DNA of 64,000 nt from Oceanobacillus sp. FSL K6-2867 (GTDB lineage: Bacteria; Bacillota; Bacilli; Bacillales; Amphibacillaceae). Shown piece by piece: positions 8,496 through 16,966 of the stretch. Location of the stretch: positions 2,666,001 to 2,730,000 of the forward strand of contig NZ_CP150144.1 in assembly GCF_037963145.1 (NCBI RefSeq), read 5' to 3'. Numbering within the stretch: the stretch's first letter is position 1; each line of letters starts with the position of its first letter. The notes beneath the pieces were generated by a model, which had not been told where the DNA came from, searched no databases, and worked only from the letters and a program-made list of their open reading frames with translations. Both the position numbers and the translations under genes were made by a program.

Positions 8496-9245
8496 TTACA
8501 GTGCAAAATAGCTGTCCAGATCTTCTGCCGGTAAATAATTGCCGATAATGAACTCGCCAAACTCAGCGTATTTCGTCGTTACTTCATCAAATCGCATTTC
8601 ATAAACAATTTTTTTGAATTGCAGGGCATCATGCGCAAATAATGTAACTCCCCATTCCCAGTTATCCAAACCAATGGAACCAGTAATGATTTCTTTTACT
8701 TTACCTGCATATTTGCGGCCAGTCATACCATGATCATAAAGCAATCGCGTACGTTCCTCTTTTTCGATGGCAAACCAGTTTGCCTCTTCCCAGCGGCGAC
8801 GTGCCATCGGGTAGAAACATGCATGTTCCCATTTTGGAAGAATTGGGTGTAAGCGTGCTTCAACCTGTGGAGATAATTTACGATCTTTTCCTTCGTTCAT
8901 TGGATTATGCATCGTCATCTCAACAATTGAAACATAAGAATAATCAGGAATGAGATAATCTCCAAGCTTCGATTTGTTGATTTCGCGTTTAATTTCTTCT
9001 AATTCATCCATTGTAGGGCGAAGGAAGATAAACATGAAGTCGGCTTTGTTTCCGACAACTTTATAAAGAGATTGGCTGCCTTGCTTTTCTTCTTCAACAG
9101 CATCCCATTTCTTCATTATTTCCTTGAATTCCTTGATTGCTGCGTTTCTTTCTTCTTCTGATGTCAGTTTCCATGAAGCCCAGTCAAATGTGCGCGTATC
9201 ATGAACAACAGACCATCCATCCATGGTTACTACTGCTTCTGCCAT
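8496..9245 (-). CDS. hemQ: Coproheme decarboxylase HemQ
   Basis: A 249-residue chlorite-dismutase-family protein (YwfI). It converts coproheme III to heme b in the Gram-positive coproporphyrin-dependent pathway. Seen: the decarboxylation tyrosine at Y145 in ACFYPMARRR and the proximal histidine H172 in DHGMTGRKY, the positions known for Geobacillus HemQ, plus FLRPTMDELEEI. ATG 9245 has AAGGAG nine bases upstream. It is divergent from pta, the B. subtilis arrangement. Soluble cytoplasmic enzyme; hydrogen peroxide serves as oxidant. Confidence 0.95.
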   Translation of the reverse strand: MAEAVVTMDGWSVVHDTRTFDWASWKLTSEEERNAAIKEFKEIMKKWDAVEEEKQGSQSLYKVVGNKADFMFIFLRPTMDELEEIKREINKSKLGDYLIPDYSYVSIVEMTMHNPMNEGKDRKLSPQVEARLHPILPKWEHACFYPMARRRWEEANWFAIEKEERTRLLYDHGMTGRKYAGKVKEIITGSIGLDNWEWGVTLFAHDALQFKKIVYEMRFDEVTTKYAEFGEFIIGNYLPAEDLDSYFAL

Positions 9246-9473
9246 GTTCAATCACTCCTTACAGTTGATAAAGAAAAAATCTGTACATGCTTTTACTATA
9301 GCACATTAAGGGTATTCTAATCATATGAAAGGGCTAATGAAGACGATCGTTTTTTCATATTGTCAATTCTTTGTCATAGATTGCAGAAAAAGAAGGCGAT
9401 TTCCTTTTAAAGTATAATAAAATTAGCTATCATTGTTAAAAGACACACACATTATTGTGATGGAGGTTTTTTT

Positions 9474-10448
9474 ATGGGATCATTATTTGATCAGCTTACA
9501 GCAAAGGTATCGAACACAAACAAAAAAATTGTTTTTCCAGAAGGTCTTGATGAACGAATACTGACTGCGGCAAGCCAATTAAGTGCTGCAGGAGTTGTAG
9601 CGCCGATTTTGATTGGAAGTCAGGAAAGCATTGAAAAAAAAGCAGCATATAACAGCATTGACATTGCCTCTTGTACGATTATTGACCCTCAGGGATATGC
9701 GGAATTTGATGCAATGGTCGAAGCTTTTGTAGAGCGCCGTAAAGGAAAGGCTACAGAAGAGGATGCACGTAAAATCCTTCTTGATGAAAACTATTTCGGA
9801 ACGATGCTCGTTTATATGAATAAAGCAGATGGGCTTGTTAGCGGTGCGGCACATTCGACTGCTGACACAGTACGTCCAGCACTGCAAATTATTAAAACAA
9901 AAGAAGGCATTAAGAAAACATCTGGCGTATTCATTATGGTACGCGGCGATGAAAAATATGTTTTTGCAGATTGTGCGATTAATATTAATCCAGACAGCCA
10001 GGATTTAGCGGAAATTGCTGTAGAAAGTGCACAGACAGCACGATTATTTGATGTTGATCCGCGTGTAGCAATGCTCAGCTTCTCGACTAGAGGCTCTGCC
10101 AAGTCACCGGAAACAGAAAGAGTTGTCGAGGCGCTTAATATTGCAAAAGAAAAAGATACATCCCTTGTTATTGATGGGGAATTTCAATTTGATGCAGCCT
10201 TTGTTCCAAATGTTGCAGCGAAAAAAGCTCCAGATTCTGTTATAAAAGGGGATGCAAATGTATTTGTTTTCCCAAGTTTGGAAGCAGGAAACATTGGATA
10301 TAAAATTGCGCAGCGCCTTGGCGGATTTGAAGCTGTAGGTCCGGTGCTTCAAGGGTTAAACCGACCTGTAAATGATCTTTCTCGCGGCTGCAGTGCAGAT
10401 GACGTTTATAAGTTAGCGATTATTACAGCAGCACAAGCGACTGAATAA
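9474..10448 (+). CDS. pta: Phosphate acetyltransferase
   Basis: A 324-residue short-form Pta/EutD-class enzyme interconverting acetyl-CoA and acetyl phosphate for overflow acetate metabolism. Seen: IVFPEGLDERILTAA at the N-terminus, SGAAHSTADTVRPALQII (phosphotransacetylase signature) and the C-terminal QGLNRPVNDLSRGC. GATGGAGG precedes ATG 9474. A -10-like TATAAT lies at 9413-9418 with only a weak -35. In B. subtilis pta is activated by CcpA; a convincing cre was not found here. Ends at a hairpin shared with converging lipL. Confidence 0.95.
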   Translation: MGSLFDQLTAKVSNTNKKIVFPEGLDERILTAASQLSAAGVVAPILIGSQESIEKKAAYNSIDIASCTIIDPQGYAEFDAMVEAFVERRKGKATEEDARKILLDENYFGTMLVYMNKADGLVSGAAHSTADTVRPALQIIKTKEGIKKTSGVFIMVRGDEKYVFADCAININPDSQDLAEIAVESAQTARLFDVDPRVAMLSFSTRGSAKSPETERVVEALNIAKEKDTSLVIDGEFQFDAAFVPNVAAKKAPDSVIKGDANVFVFPSLEAGNIGYKIAQRLGGFEAVGPVLQGLNRPVNDLSRGCSADDVYKLAIITAAQATE

Positions 10449-10456
10449 GTAGTATA

Positions 10457-10506
10457 GAAAAAAACAACTCTGCGAGATTCATTTCTCTGCAGGGTTGTTT
10501 TTTTCT
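10457..10506. terminator. Terminator shared by pta and lipL
   Basis: AACAACTCTGC (10463-10473) pairs with GCAGGGTTGTT (10489-10499), with A-rich and T-rich flanks. The right arm lies inside the 3' coding end of lipL. Confidence 0.8.
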
Positions 10507-11360
10507 AATTGTTGCATGTGGGCAACTGCTTCATTCCGTTTAATCATTTGGATATATCTTTTTTCAAATGTATCGAGTTCTGTATTGGAAAAAGGTCTCG
10601 TCACGATTTCTTCACATATATCCTGTAATGCAGTGTACACTCTATCTTTCATATCTTCCACGGTTAAATGGACCCCAAGTAAATCAGACAGCGATCCCAT
10701 CACACTTGGTTTCACTGTCGGATAAACAAATTTAGTCTCTGTTTCCTTTTTAGCAATCGCATAGAAATCTCGAATAAGAGAAGCTCTTTCCTTACTGTTT
10801 CCTTCTACATCAAGATAAATCTGAACTGCAGCACCATCCTTTACACGTCGCTGTGAAATGCCTGCGAATTTTTTTCCGTTAATGCTTAAATCAAAGTCAC
10901 CAGGACAATAAGATCCGACAATTTCATATGCTTCAATTTCGGTTGTTAAATCGCGCAACATATATTTAATCAAATGGACCATTGCTTCGTAGCAGTCGTG
11001 AATCGAAAGCTCTGCAACACCAGGAATGACAAGAGATATATTCAATACACCGCCATCCAGCGCAACTGCAAGTCCACCAGAATTTCGAACGACAACATGA
11101 TAGCCTTTTCCTGCTAAAAACTGAACGCCCTCATCAAGGAAAGGGAGCCTTGCATCTGGAATGCCAAGCACAATTGTCTTTTCGTGAACCCAAAGTCGAA
11201 TAGCGGATGGGGAAGTCCGATTGCTTACCGATACAGCTAGAGCATCATCAACAGCGAAGGATGTGAGAGCTGTATATTCATTTTGCTGAAATGCAGTTTC
11301 CTGTGAATGATCAATATATCGCAATGTCGATTGACCGACAATTTCTTTCCAATTTTTCAT
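10479..11360 (-). CDS. lipL: Octanoyl-[GcvH]:protein N-octanoyltransferase LipL
   Basis: A 293-residue biotin/lipoate-ligase-fold amidotransferase (YwfL) that moves octanoyl groups from GcvH to E2 subunits in the Bacillus lipoate relay. Seen: VVVRNSGGLAVALDGG, the acyl-thioester cysteine C152 in SYCPGDFDLS, and the conserved lysine in INGKKFAGISQRR; all are expected of LipL and distinguish it from LplA ligases. AAGGAGAT precedes ATG 11360. It converges on pta, and its last codons form part of the terminator stem, an economical overlap. Confidence 0.93.
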   Translation of the reverse strand: MKNWKEIVGQSTLRYIDHSQETAFQQNEYTALTSFAVDDALAVSVSNRTSPSAIRLWVHEKTIVLGIPDARLPFLDEGVQFLAGKGYHVVVRNSGGLAVALDGGVLNISLVIPGVAELSIHDCYEAMVHLIKYMLRDLTTEIEAYEIVGSYCPGDFDLSINGKKFAGISQRRVKDGAAVQIYLDVEGNSKERASLIRDFYAIAKKETETKFVYPTVKPSVMGSLSDLLGVHLTVEDMKDRVYTALQDICEEIVTRPFSNTELDTFEKRYIQMIKRNEAVAHMQQLEKNNPAEK

Positions 11361-11457
11361 AATAATCTCCTTACCCTTTTAAGCTTTCCATACTTATTAT
11401 ATAATAAACTAAATAAGGAACACATTTAAATGCAGAAAAAGAACGGATGGGGAATAA

Positions 11458-12777
11458 ATGGCATATAAAGACGAACAATTGTCGGAGGAAAAAGTATTTA
11501 AAGATCCTGTTCACCGGTACGTTCATGTACGGGATCGTGTTATATGGGATTTAATTGCTGCTCCGGAATTCCAACGGTTGCGTCGAATTAAACAGCTTGG
11601 GACAACCAATTTGACATTTCACGGGGCAGAACATAGTAGATTTAATCATTCACTTGGTGTTTACGAAATTGTCCGGCGAATCATTAATAATTTTCAGGAC
11701 AGGCCTCATTGGAATAAAGGCGAGCGACTCTTATGCCTCTGTGCGGCTCTGCTGCACGATCTTGGTCATGGACCGTTTTCCCATTCCTTTGAAAAGGTCT
11801 TTAAATTGGATCATGAATATTTTACTCAGCAAATCATTTTGGGAGATACAAAAATAAATGAAATTTTAGAGCGTGTTAGTGAAGGCTTTGCACAAAAGGT
11901 TGCTGATGTTATTGCGAAAACCTATAAAGATAAATTGGTGGTCAGCTTAATTTCCAGTCAAATTGATGCGGATCGCATGGATTATTTGCAGCGTGATGCT
12001 TATTTCACCGGGGTAAGTTATGGGCACTTTGATATGGAACGTATTTTACGAGTGATGCGCCCAATTGATGATCAAGTGGTAATTAAATCAACCGGAATGC
12101 ATGCGGTTGAGGATTATATTATGAGCCGTTATCAAATGTATTGGCAAGTATATTTCCATCCGGTTACGAGAAGTGCAGAAGTTATCTTGACTAAAATACT
12201 TCACCGAGCGAAGTATTTATATGAAAATAACGATTTTACCTTTAAATTACAGCCGACGCATTTTGTTTCCTTTTTTAAAGGAAAGGTGGACTTATCAGAT
12301 TATTTAAAGCTGGACGAGATGATTGTTCATTATTATTTTCAGCTTTGGCAGGAAGAAGATGACGAAATTCTAAGGGATTTATGTGAGCGATTCATGAATC
12401 GTCGCTTATTTAAATATGTTGAATTTAATCCCAATCTGCAAATGAATGAGTGGATGGAACTGTATCAGCTGTTTCAAGAAGCAGATATTGATCCGGAATA
12501 TTACCTTGTTGTTGATTCTTCTTCTGATTTACCGTACGATTTCTATCGACCTGGTGAGGAAGAAGAACGGCTGCCAATCCATTTATTGATGCCAGATGGA
12601 AGCCTAAAGGAACTCTCGAGGCATTCGGATATTGTTGAATCCATTTCAGGTAAAAAACGGACAGACCATAAATTATATTTTCCAAAGGATCGGTTGAATG
12701 AATTGAAGGATCAGGCGCTGCGTGCGCGCATTATGGAAATTCTTTACGGGCAAGGAGCGAAATTTGATGTTGAATAA
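11458..12777 (+). CDS. ywfO: HD-domain phosphohydrolase YwfO
   Basis: A 439-residue HD-superfamily protein (dGTP triphosphohydrolase-like; the B. subtilis orthologue is YwfO). Metal ligands are visible in order: EHSRFNHSLGVYEI, ALLHDLGHGPFSHSFE (HD doublet) and QIDADRMDYLQRDAYFTGVSYG. Related Enterococcus protein EF1143 is an allosterically regulated dNTP triphosphatase, so a nucleotide-pool role is likely. It overlaps ywgA by 11 bases, implying translational coupling. Confidence 0.9.
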   Translation: MAYKDEQLSEEKVFKDPVHRYVHVRDRVIWDLIAAPEFQRLRRIKQLGTTNLTFHGAEHSRFNHSLGVYEIVRRIINNFQDRPHWNKGERLLCLCAALLHDLGHGPFSHSFEKVFKLDHEYFTQQIILGDTKINEILERVSEGFAQKVADVIAKTYKDKLVVSLISSQIDADRMDYLQRDAYFTGVSYGHFDMERILRVMRPIDDQVVIKSTGMHAVEDYIMSRYQMYWQVYFHPVTRSAEVILTKILHRAKYLYENNDFTFKLQPTHFVSFFKGKVDLSDYLKLDEMIVHYYFQLWQEEDDEILRDLCERFMNRRLFKYVEFNPNLQMNEWMELYQLFQEADIDPEYYLVVDSSSDLPYDFYRPGEEEERLPIHLLMPDGSLKELSRHSDIVESISGKKRTDHKLYFPKDRLNELKDQALRARIMEILYGQGAKFDVE

Positions 12778-13270
12778 TCATGCCAAATTAATCCGTTTCT
12801 TTTTAGAGGCAAATGGCGTAACAGGGCGGAAAAAATTGCAAAAAATGATTTATATTTTGCAGAAATGCGATATTCCCTTTGAAGAGAAATACCAATTCCA
12901 TTTCTATGGTCCATACTCAGAGGAATTAACGCTGCGTGTGGAGGAGCTTTGTAATCTAGGTTTTTTAAAGGAAGAAAAAGAGGATAAAAGCAATTATTAT
13001 CAATATAATTATAATATAACACCTGCTGGAATAGAGTTTCTGAATCAATTTTCAATGGAAATGCCGGATATGACGGCAAAGGTATCGATGCTGAAGGAAA
13101 AAAGCTCGCGTTTTCTAGAGCTCGTCTCCACCATGTTTTACTTCGATGATTTACCGCTTCAGGAGAATATAGAGAAAATCCACATGGTTAAACCGAAGCA
13201 AAAATACAGTAATGAGGAAATTGAGGAAGCCATCCGTTTTATGGGGAAAATAAAGCAGGAAGGCAAATAA
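12767..13270 (+). CDS. ywgA: YwgA-family protein
   Basis: A 167-residue protein of the YwgA family: an N-terminal winged-helix-like segment (LIRFFLEANGVTGRKKLQKM, then IYILQKC) resembling the panacea/DUF4065 type of fold, and a helical C-terminus. Function unknown. ATG 12767 lies inside the end of ywfO with AAGGAG eight bases upstream; a longer frame from 12722 has no ribosome site. The fixed pairing with the HD hydrolase suggests a joint role, but this is inference. Confidence 0.85.
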   Translation: MLNNHAKLIRFFLEANGVTGRKKLQKMIYILQKCDIPFEEKYQFHFYGPYSEELTLRVEELCNLGFLKEEKEDKSNYYQYNYNITPAGIEFLNQFSMEMPDMTAKVSMLKEKSSRFLELVSTMFYFDDLPLQENIEKIHMVKPKQKYSNEEIEEAIRFMGKIKQEGK

Positions 13271-13333
13271 CTCATCAGGAAGGTTTGCCTTATGCTACAA
13301 TAGCAACTAGTAATGATGAAGGAGGATCCTTTT

Positions 13334-13852
13334 ATGAGTTCAGATCAATCTTCGAATAAAAAGAAGAATACATTTACAATCATCAAGGACGATTCAACAG
13401 ATGGCCATGGCGGCTATGGAGTTGGCGCAATTAGTTTGGAGAATATGTCGTCTGTGATTGTTGATCCTAATGAAAATAAAGCATACGTTGACATGGGAGC
13501 GATGCATGCGCGAAGTGAAGTTGAACGTCGTGTGAAATGGTTACCGGATCGAAATGAAGTTCCAAACGGAAAATTGTATTGGATTGTTTGGGTCAACGTG
13601 GAACGAGGAGATAATGGTCCTTATTATTCGGGTGTAACAGGCTGTGAAATCCGTGTGGATCGTGAAATAAGACGTGCCTATAAATCAATGGGCGAGCATG
13701 TTAAGCATATGGAAAAAGCGCTCAAAGGCCATATCATTGTTGACCATATGGATAAGCACTCAAAAAATCTGTTAAGAGATTTCCTGATAGAATTTAACAG
13801 AGAAATGTGGGACAACGCAACAGATGAATTAAAAGAGGCACTCCCACTGTAA
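13334..13852 (+). CDS. ywhD: YwhD-family protein
   Basis: A 172-residue soluble protein of the conserved Bacillaceae YwhD family; typical segments are DDSTDGHGGYGVGAISLENM, VIVDPNENKAYVDMGAMHAR and SEVERRVKWLPDR. Function unknown. ATG 13334 follows AAGGAGG (13319-13325) at good spacing; the longer frame at 13313 precedes that site and is not used. In B. subtilis ywhD also neighbours pbpG. Confidence 0.88.
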   Translation: MSSDQSSNKKKNTFTIIKDDSTDGHGGYGVGAISLENMSSVIVDPNENKAYVDMGAMHARSEVERRVKWLPDRNEVPNGKLYWIVWVNVERGDNGPYYSGVTGCEIRVDREIRRAYKSMGEHVKHMEKALKGHIIVDHMDKHSKNLLRDFLIEFNREMWDNATDELKEALPL

Positions 13853-13965
13853 TAGAGAATATGACAATTTTGTGTCCGAATCGTGAATCATTTGTTAAAT
13901 CGTTGTACTTTGTGACAATAATTTGTAAACTATTGGTACATGGACTAACTCATGTTTACTAGGAC

Positions 13966-14025
13966 AATAAAACAGCCAGCCTTCAGGTGAAAAACGGACT
14001 TACCTGGGAAGCTGGCTGTTTTATT
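13966..14025. terminator. Long hairpin between ywhD and pbpG
   Basis: Perfect 15-bp stem (13966-13980 with 14011-14025) ending in TTTTATT, with a further inner pairing TTCAGGT / ACCTGGGAA. It lies between converging genes and can terminate ywhD; on the minus strand it is also symmetrical. Confidence 0.75.
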
Positions 14026-14055
14026 GCCTGCTATTGATGGCATGACCCCAATGTA

Positions 14056-14187
14056 AAACAGCACCATACTACAAAGAAACAGCACGACCTCCATGTAAAA
14101 CAGCACCATCCCCATAGAAAATAGCACCACTCTTCCAAAAACAGCACCATCCCTCAAAAAACTCACCCCTAACAGCGCACCATGCAC
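14056..14187. repeat. Degenerate 21-bp tandem repeat
   Basis: The core AAACAGCACCAT recurs with CAGCAC (or TAGCAC) at 14059, 14080, 14101, 14122 and 14142, i.e. steps of 21, 21, 21 and 20 bases, and a sixth variant (CAGCGCAC) at 14173. Linkers differ. Translation of this stretch gives only a repetitive hydrophobic pseudo-ORF, so it is not taken as coding. It sits between the ywhD/pbpG hairpin and the pbpG stop. Confidence 0.75.
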
Positions 14188-14206
14188 TTAACCACTTGCA
14201 TAACAA

Positions 14207-16219
14207 TCAGGAAAACAAGTCAAACCAGCGCTCAAAAATACCTTTGTCCTCCTCATTTACTCCATCTTCTTCAACTGGATGTTCGGAGCAATAATTTCTT
14301 GGCTCTGTACCTTTTTCAAAGTACATAATTCTGCTTGCACCACAGCTAGGTGTCGCACGTGCGCCGGTTTCGGGATCGATTGGGATGCCGACAACACCAG
14401 TTGGCATAGCAAATACATCTTGTGCCATTCCCTCGTGTGCATCCTCCATGAAGCCTGACCACATCTCCTTTGCATAAGCTGACTCAGCAACAAGCTCCAT
14501 GTTTCGGTTATCATCGTAGCCAACCCATATACCTGTTACAAGGGAAGGACTATAGCCAATCATCCAGCTATCTGAATCGGTTGTTCCAGATTTCCCGGCA
14601 TATAGGCGGCTAAGCTCTTTAGAAATTGATGCACCAGTTACAGAGGTATAGCCGTTCATCTCTACATCAAACATCCCTGTCATAAGGTGTGTCAAAATAA
14701 ACGCTTTTTTTGGATCCAATACCTGTTCTGATGTATCCTCATGCTCGTAAACTACTTTGCCATTTCGGTCCGTAATTTTTTCTACCGTATACCCAGAAAT
14801 TGAACGCCCCCCATTAGCGATCATTCCATAAGCACTCGTCATATCGTTTACAGAGACAGAACCAGTACCTAAGGCTAATGCTGGCACCGCTTGGAAATCT
14901 CCTTTCAGTCCAAAGGTTTCCGCGGTTTCTATTAGCTTTTCAGGTCCTAAGTACATATTTGTTTTGACAGCATACACATTATCGGACAAGGCAAGTGCTT
15001 GAGCCAGTGTTATCGGCTTATTTGCATAATAACCATTAAAGTTACTCGGTTGATAGCTATTGCCATCACCTAATGCAAAAGTAGTCGGTTTGCTCATTAA
15101 CTTCGTGCTTGGTGTATAACCATATTGCAATGCAGCGTAATATAAAATAGGTTTAAAAGTTGATCCTGACATTCGTTTGGATTTCATTGCCCGATTATAA
15201 GTGCTTTCTGAATAATCCTTGCCGCCAATCATCGAAAGAATTGCACCGTCATCAGGATCCATTGCAATCGCCGCAGTTTCCACTTCACTGGCAGAGTCAA
15301 TTGTTTCGTGCACCTGTTCTTCCAGCTTTTTCTGGTATTCACGGTTTAATGTTGTGTAAATGCGAAACCCGCCGGCACGTACTTCATCGGGACTTAAATC
15401 TAAAAATTTAGCTGCCTCTTGTAAAACAGCATCCTGAAAATAGGGAGCTGTATCCACAGGCTCAGGTGTAACCGAATAATCCAGTTGCACTTCGATAGCC
15501 TTAGCATACTCTGCTTCAGAAATATAATTTTCATCTTTTAGATGTTTTAAAATCTGCTGCTGGCGCTGATTTGCATTCTCTTCATTGTTTAAAGGAGAGT
15601 AGTAGGACGGCCCCTTTGGGATTCCCACGAGCATTGTCGCTTCTGCTAAAGATAACGCTTTTGGCTTTTTATCGAAAAAGTAATGGCTTGCCGCCTTAAT
15701 CCCATATGCCCCATGGCCATAATAAATCGTATTTAAATAGCCCTCGAGAATTTTGTCCTTAGAATAAAACATTTCCAGACGTATGGTATAGAATGCTTCT
15801 GACAGCTTTCGTGTCCATGTTTTCTCAGGGGATAAATAAAGGTTGCGCGCATATTGCTGGGAAATGGTGCTCGCGCCTTCCTTTAATGAGCTATTACGTA
15901 TATTTTTCATAACTGCCCCAGCGATTCTTTTCAGATCAAACCCTTGATGTTCAAAAAAATGCTGATCCTCCGTCTGTAATGTTGCTTCAATAACCGCAGG
16001 AGATATATCATCTAAGCTAACCCAGTGATTTGTAAGGCCACCGCGCTGCTCGCTGATCACTTCTCCTTCTCGATCATAAATAATGGTCGCTTGATCATTT
16101 GCCAATTTAGGCGGACCTAATAGGAAGGCAGCTAAATAAATTGCAGTTATTGTAAAAACACCCACAGCAATAAGTGCAAGTATGATTTTATAGAAAATTC
16201 TTTTCGGGAAAAATCGCAT
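14207..16219 (-). CDS. pbpG: Class A penicillin-binding protein (PBP2d/PbpG type)
   Basis: A 670-residue bifunctional peptidoglycan synthase. Order: short cytoplasmic tail, one membrane anchor (about residues 8-30), glycosyltransferase domain with TEDQHFFEHQGFD, KEGASTISQQYARNLY, KILEGYLNTIYYGHGAYGI, then a transpeptidase domain with SGSTFKP (S-x-x-K serine), LSDNVYAV (SxN) and AGKSGTTDSDSW (KTG-like KSGT). Its place beside ywhD matches B. subtilis pbpG, which is a forespore gene for engulfment or cortex work. ATG 16219 has TGGAG nine bases upstream. No PASTA domains. Confidence 0.9.
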   Translation of the reverse strand: MRFFPKRIFYKIILALIAVGVFTITAIYLAAFLLGPPKLANDQATIIYDREGEVISEQRGGLTNHWVSLDDISPAVIEATLQTEDQHFFEHQGFDLKRIAGAVMKNIRNSSLKEGASTISQQYARNLYLSPEKTWTRKLSEAFYTIRLEMFYSKDKILEGYLNTIYYGHGAYGIKAASHYFFDKKPKALSLAEATMLVGIPKGPSYYSPLNNEENANQRQQQILKHLKDENYISEAEYAKAIEVQLDYSVTPEPVDTAPYFQDAVLQEAAKFLDLSPDEVRAGGFRIYTTLNREYQKKLEEQVHETIDSASEVETAAIAMDPDDGAILSMIGGKDYSESTYNRAMKSKRMSGSTFKPILYYAALQYGYTPSTKLMSKPTTFALGDGNSYQPSNFNGYYANKPITLAQALALSDNVYAVKTNMYLGPEKLIETAETFGLKGDFQAVPALALGTGSVSVNDMTSAYGMIANGGRSISGYTVEKITDRNGKVVYEHEDTSEQVLDPKKAFILTHLMTGMFDVEMNGYTSVTGASISKELSRLYAGKSGTTDSDSWMIGYSPSLVTGIWVGYDDNRNMELVAESAYAKEMWSGFMEDAHEGMAQDVFAMPTGVVGIPIDPETGARATPSCGASRIMYFEKGTEPRNYCSEHPVEEDGVNEEDKGIFERWFDLFS

Positions 16220-16525
16220 GTTTGTAATCTCCAATGTAAAAGCTTTGTTTTCATTATTATGGGAAAAGCGGCATGGAAATAAACTTAACTAGTAAAAATC
16301 TTGTTTTTTGTAAGTGTAAAGCCTCAGATCCCCACGACCAGCGAGTATTTTCTTACCTGTGCAAGACACTAGACGTACTGTACAGGCACTGCGACAAATG
16401 TTTTGGTCGGGCAAACAGTCGTATCCCCGTGTTTTTAGCCTATAAGCGACCTTCCATTTTTATTCTTGCTACTCACCGTGTTTTATCGCTATAATAGGTA
16501 TATTATAGATTCAAGAGGCGATAGT
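16220..16525 (+). promoter_or_regulatory. Intergenic region with ywiB promoter
   Basis: TTGCTA (16466-16471) and TATAAT (16490-16495) with an 18-base spacer form a good SigA promoter for ywiB-argS. The 200 bases before it carry an open frame (16273-16494) without a ribosome site or recognisable protein features; no T-box or other known leader was seen for argS. Confidence 0.6.
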
Positions 16526-16966
16526 ATGGATGCACCGAAAAAAAAGATAGCTATTACACTGGAAACAACCATCGAAGATGATGGACAACTGGAGCACACG
16601 AAACAGAGCCACCAAGGAGACTTTTTTCAGAAAAACAACATGGACGTATTGATTTTTGAGGAAGTCTTAGAAGATGGTTCCACGATTAAAAACTTGCTTA
16701 CCATCCATCCGCACAAGGTTAGTATCAATCGTTCTGGTGCAGTGAAGATGAATCAAAAATTTCAAGCTGACCAAATAACGGAAAATATATATCACCATCC
16801 CCATGGAAAAATACATATGGAAACAAATACCGAAGCAATTGTGTATAACAAAGCAGGCGATGGAAGAGAGGCTACCTTAACCATTCATTATACAGTGAAG
16901 TTAAATGGGCAGGAAAATCGGAAACATACATTGAAATTGGCATATCAAGAGGAGGATCATCAATGA
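16526..16966 (+). CDS. ywiB: DUF1934 beta-barrel protein YwiB
   Basis: A 146-residue protein of the DUF1934/YwiB family, a small calycin-like beta-barrel of unknown function. Seen: alternating beta pattern, [20 protein letters not shown] and [21 protein letters not shown] 16526 follows GAGGCGAT. Its stop overlaps the argS start by four bases (ATGA), the constant arrangement in Bacillaceae, so the two are translationally coupled. Confidence 0.87.
   Translation: MDAPKKKIAITLETTIEDDGQLEHTKQSHQGDFFQKNNMDVLIFEEVLEDGSTIKNLLTIHPHKVSINRSGAVKMNQKFQADQITENIYHHPHGKIHMETNTEAIVYNKAGDGREATLTIHYTVKLNGQENRKHTLKLAYQEEDHQ

Noticed and set aside
9338..9351. Possible CcpA cre site upstream of pta
   Set aside because: Only about 10 of 14 consensus positions match and the spacing to the weak promoter is uncertain.
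13945..14187. Minus-strand 80-codon ORF
   Set aside because: Its sequence is a translation of the 21-bp tandem repeat, with repeated MVLFYM-type segments and no ribosome site.
16273..16494. Plus-strand 73-codon ORF before ywiB
   Set aside because: No ribosome site, and it runs into the ywiB promoter.
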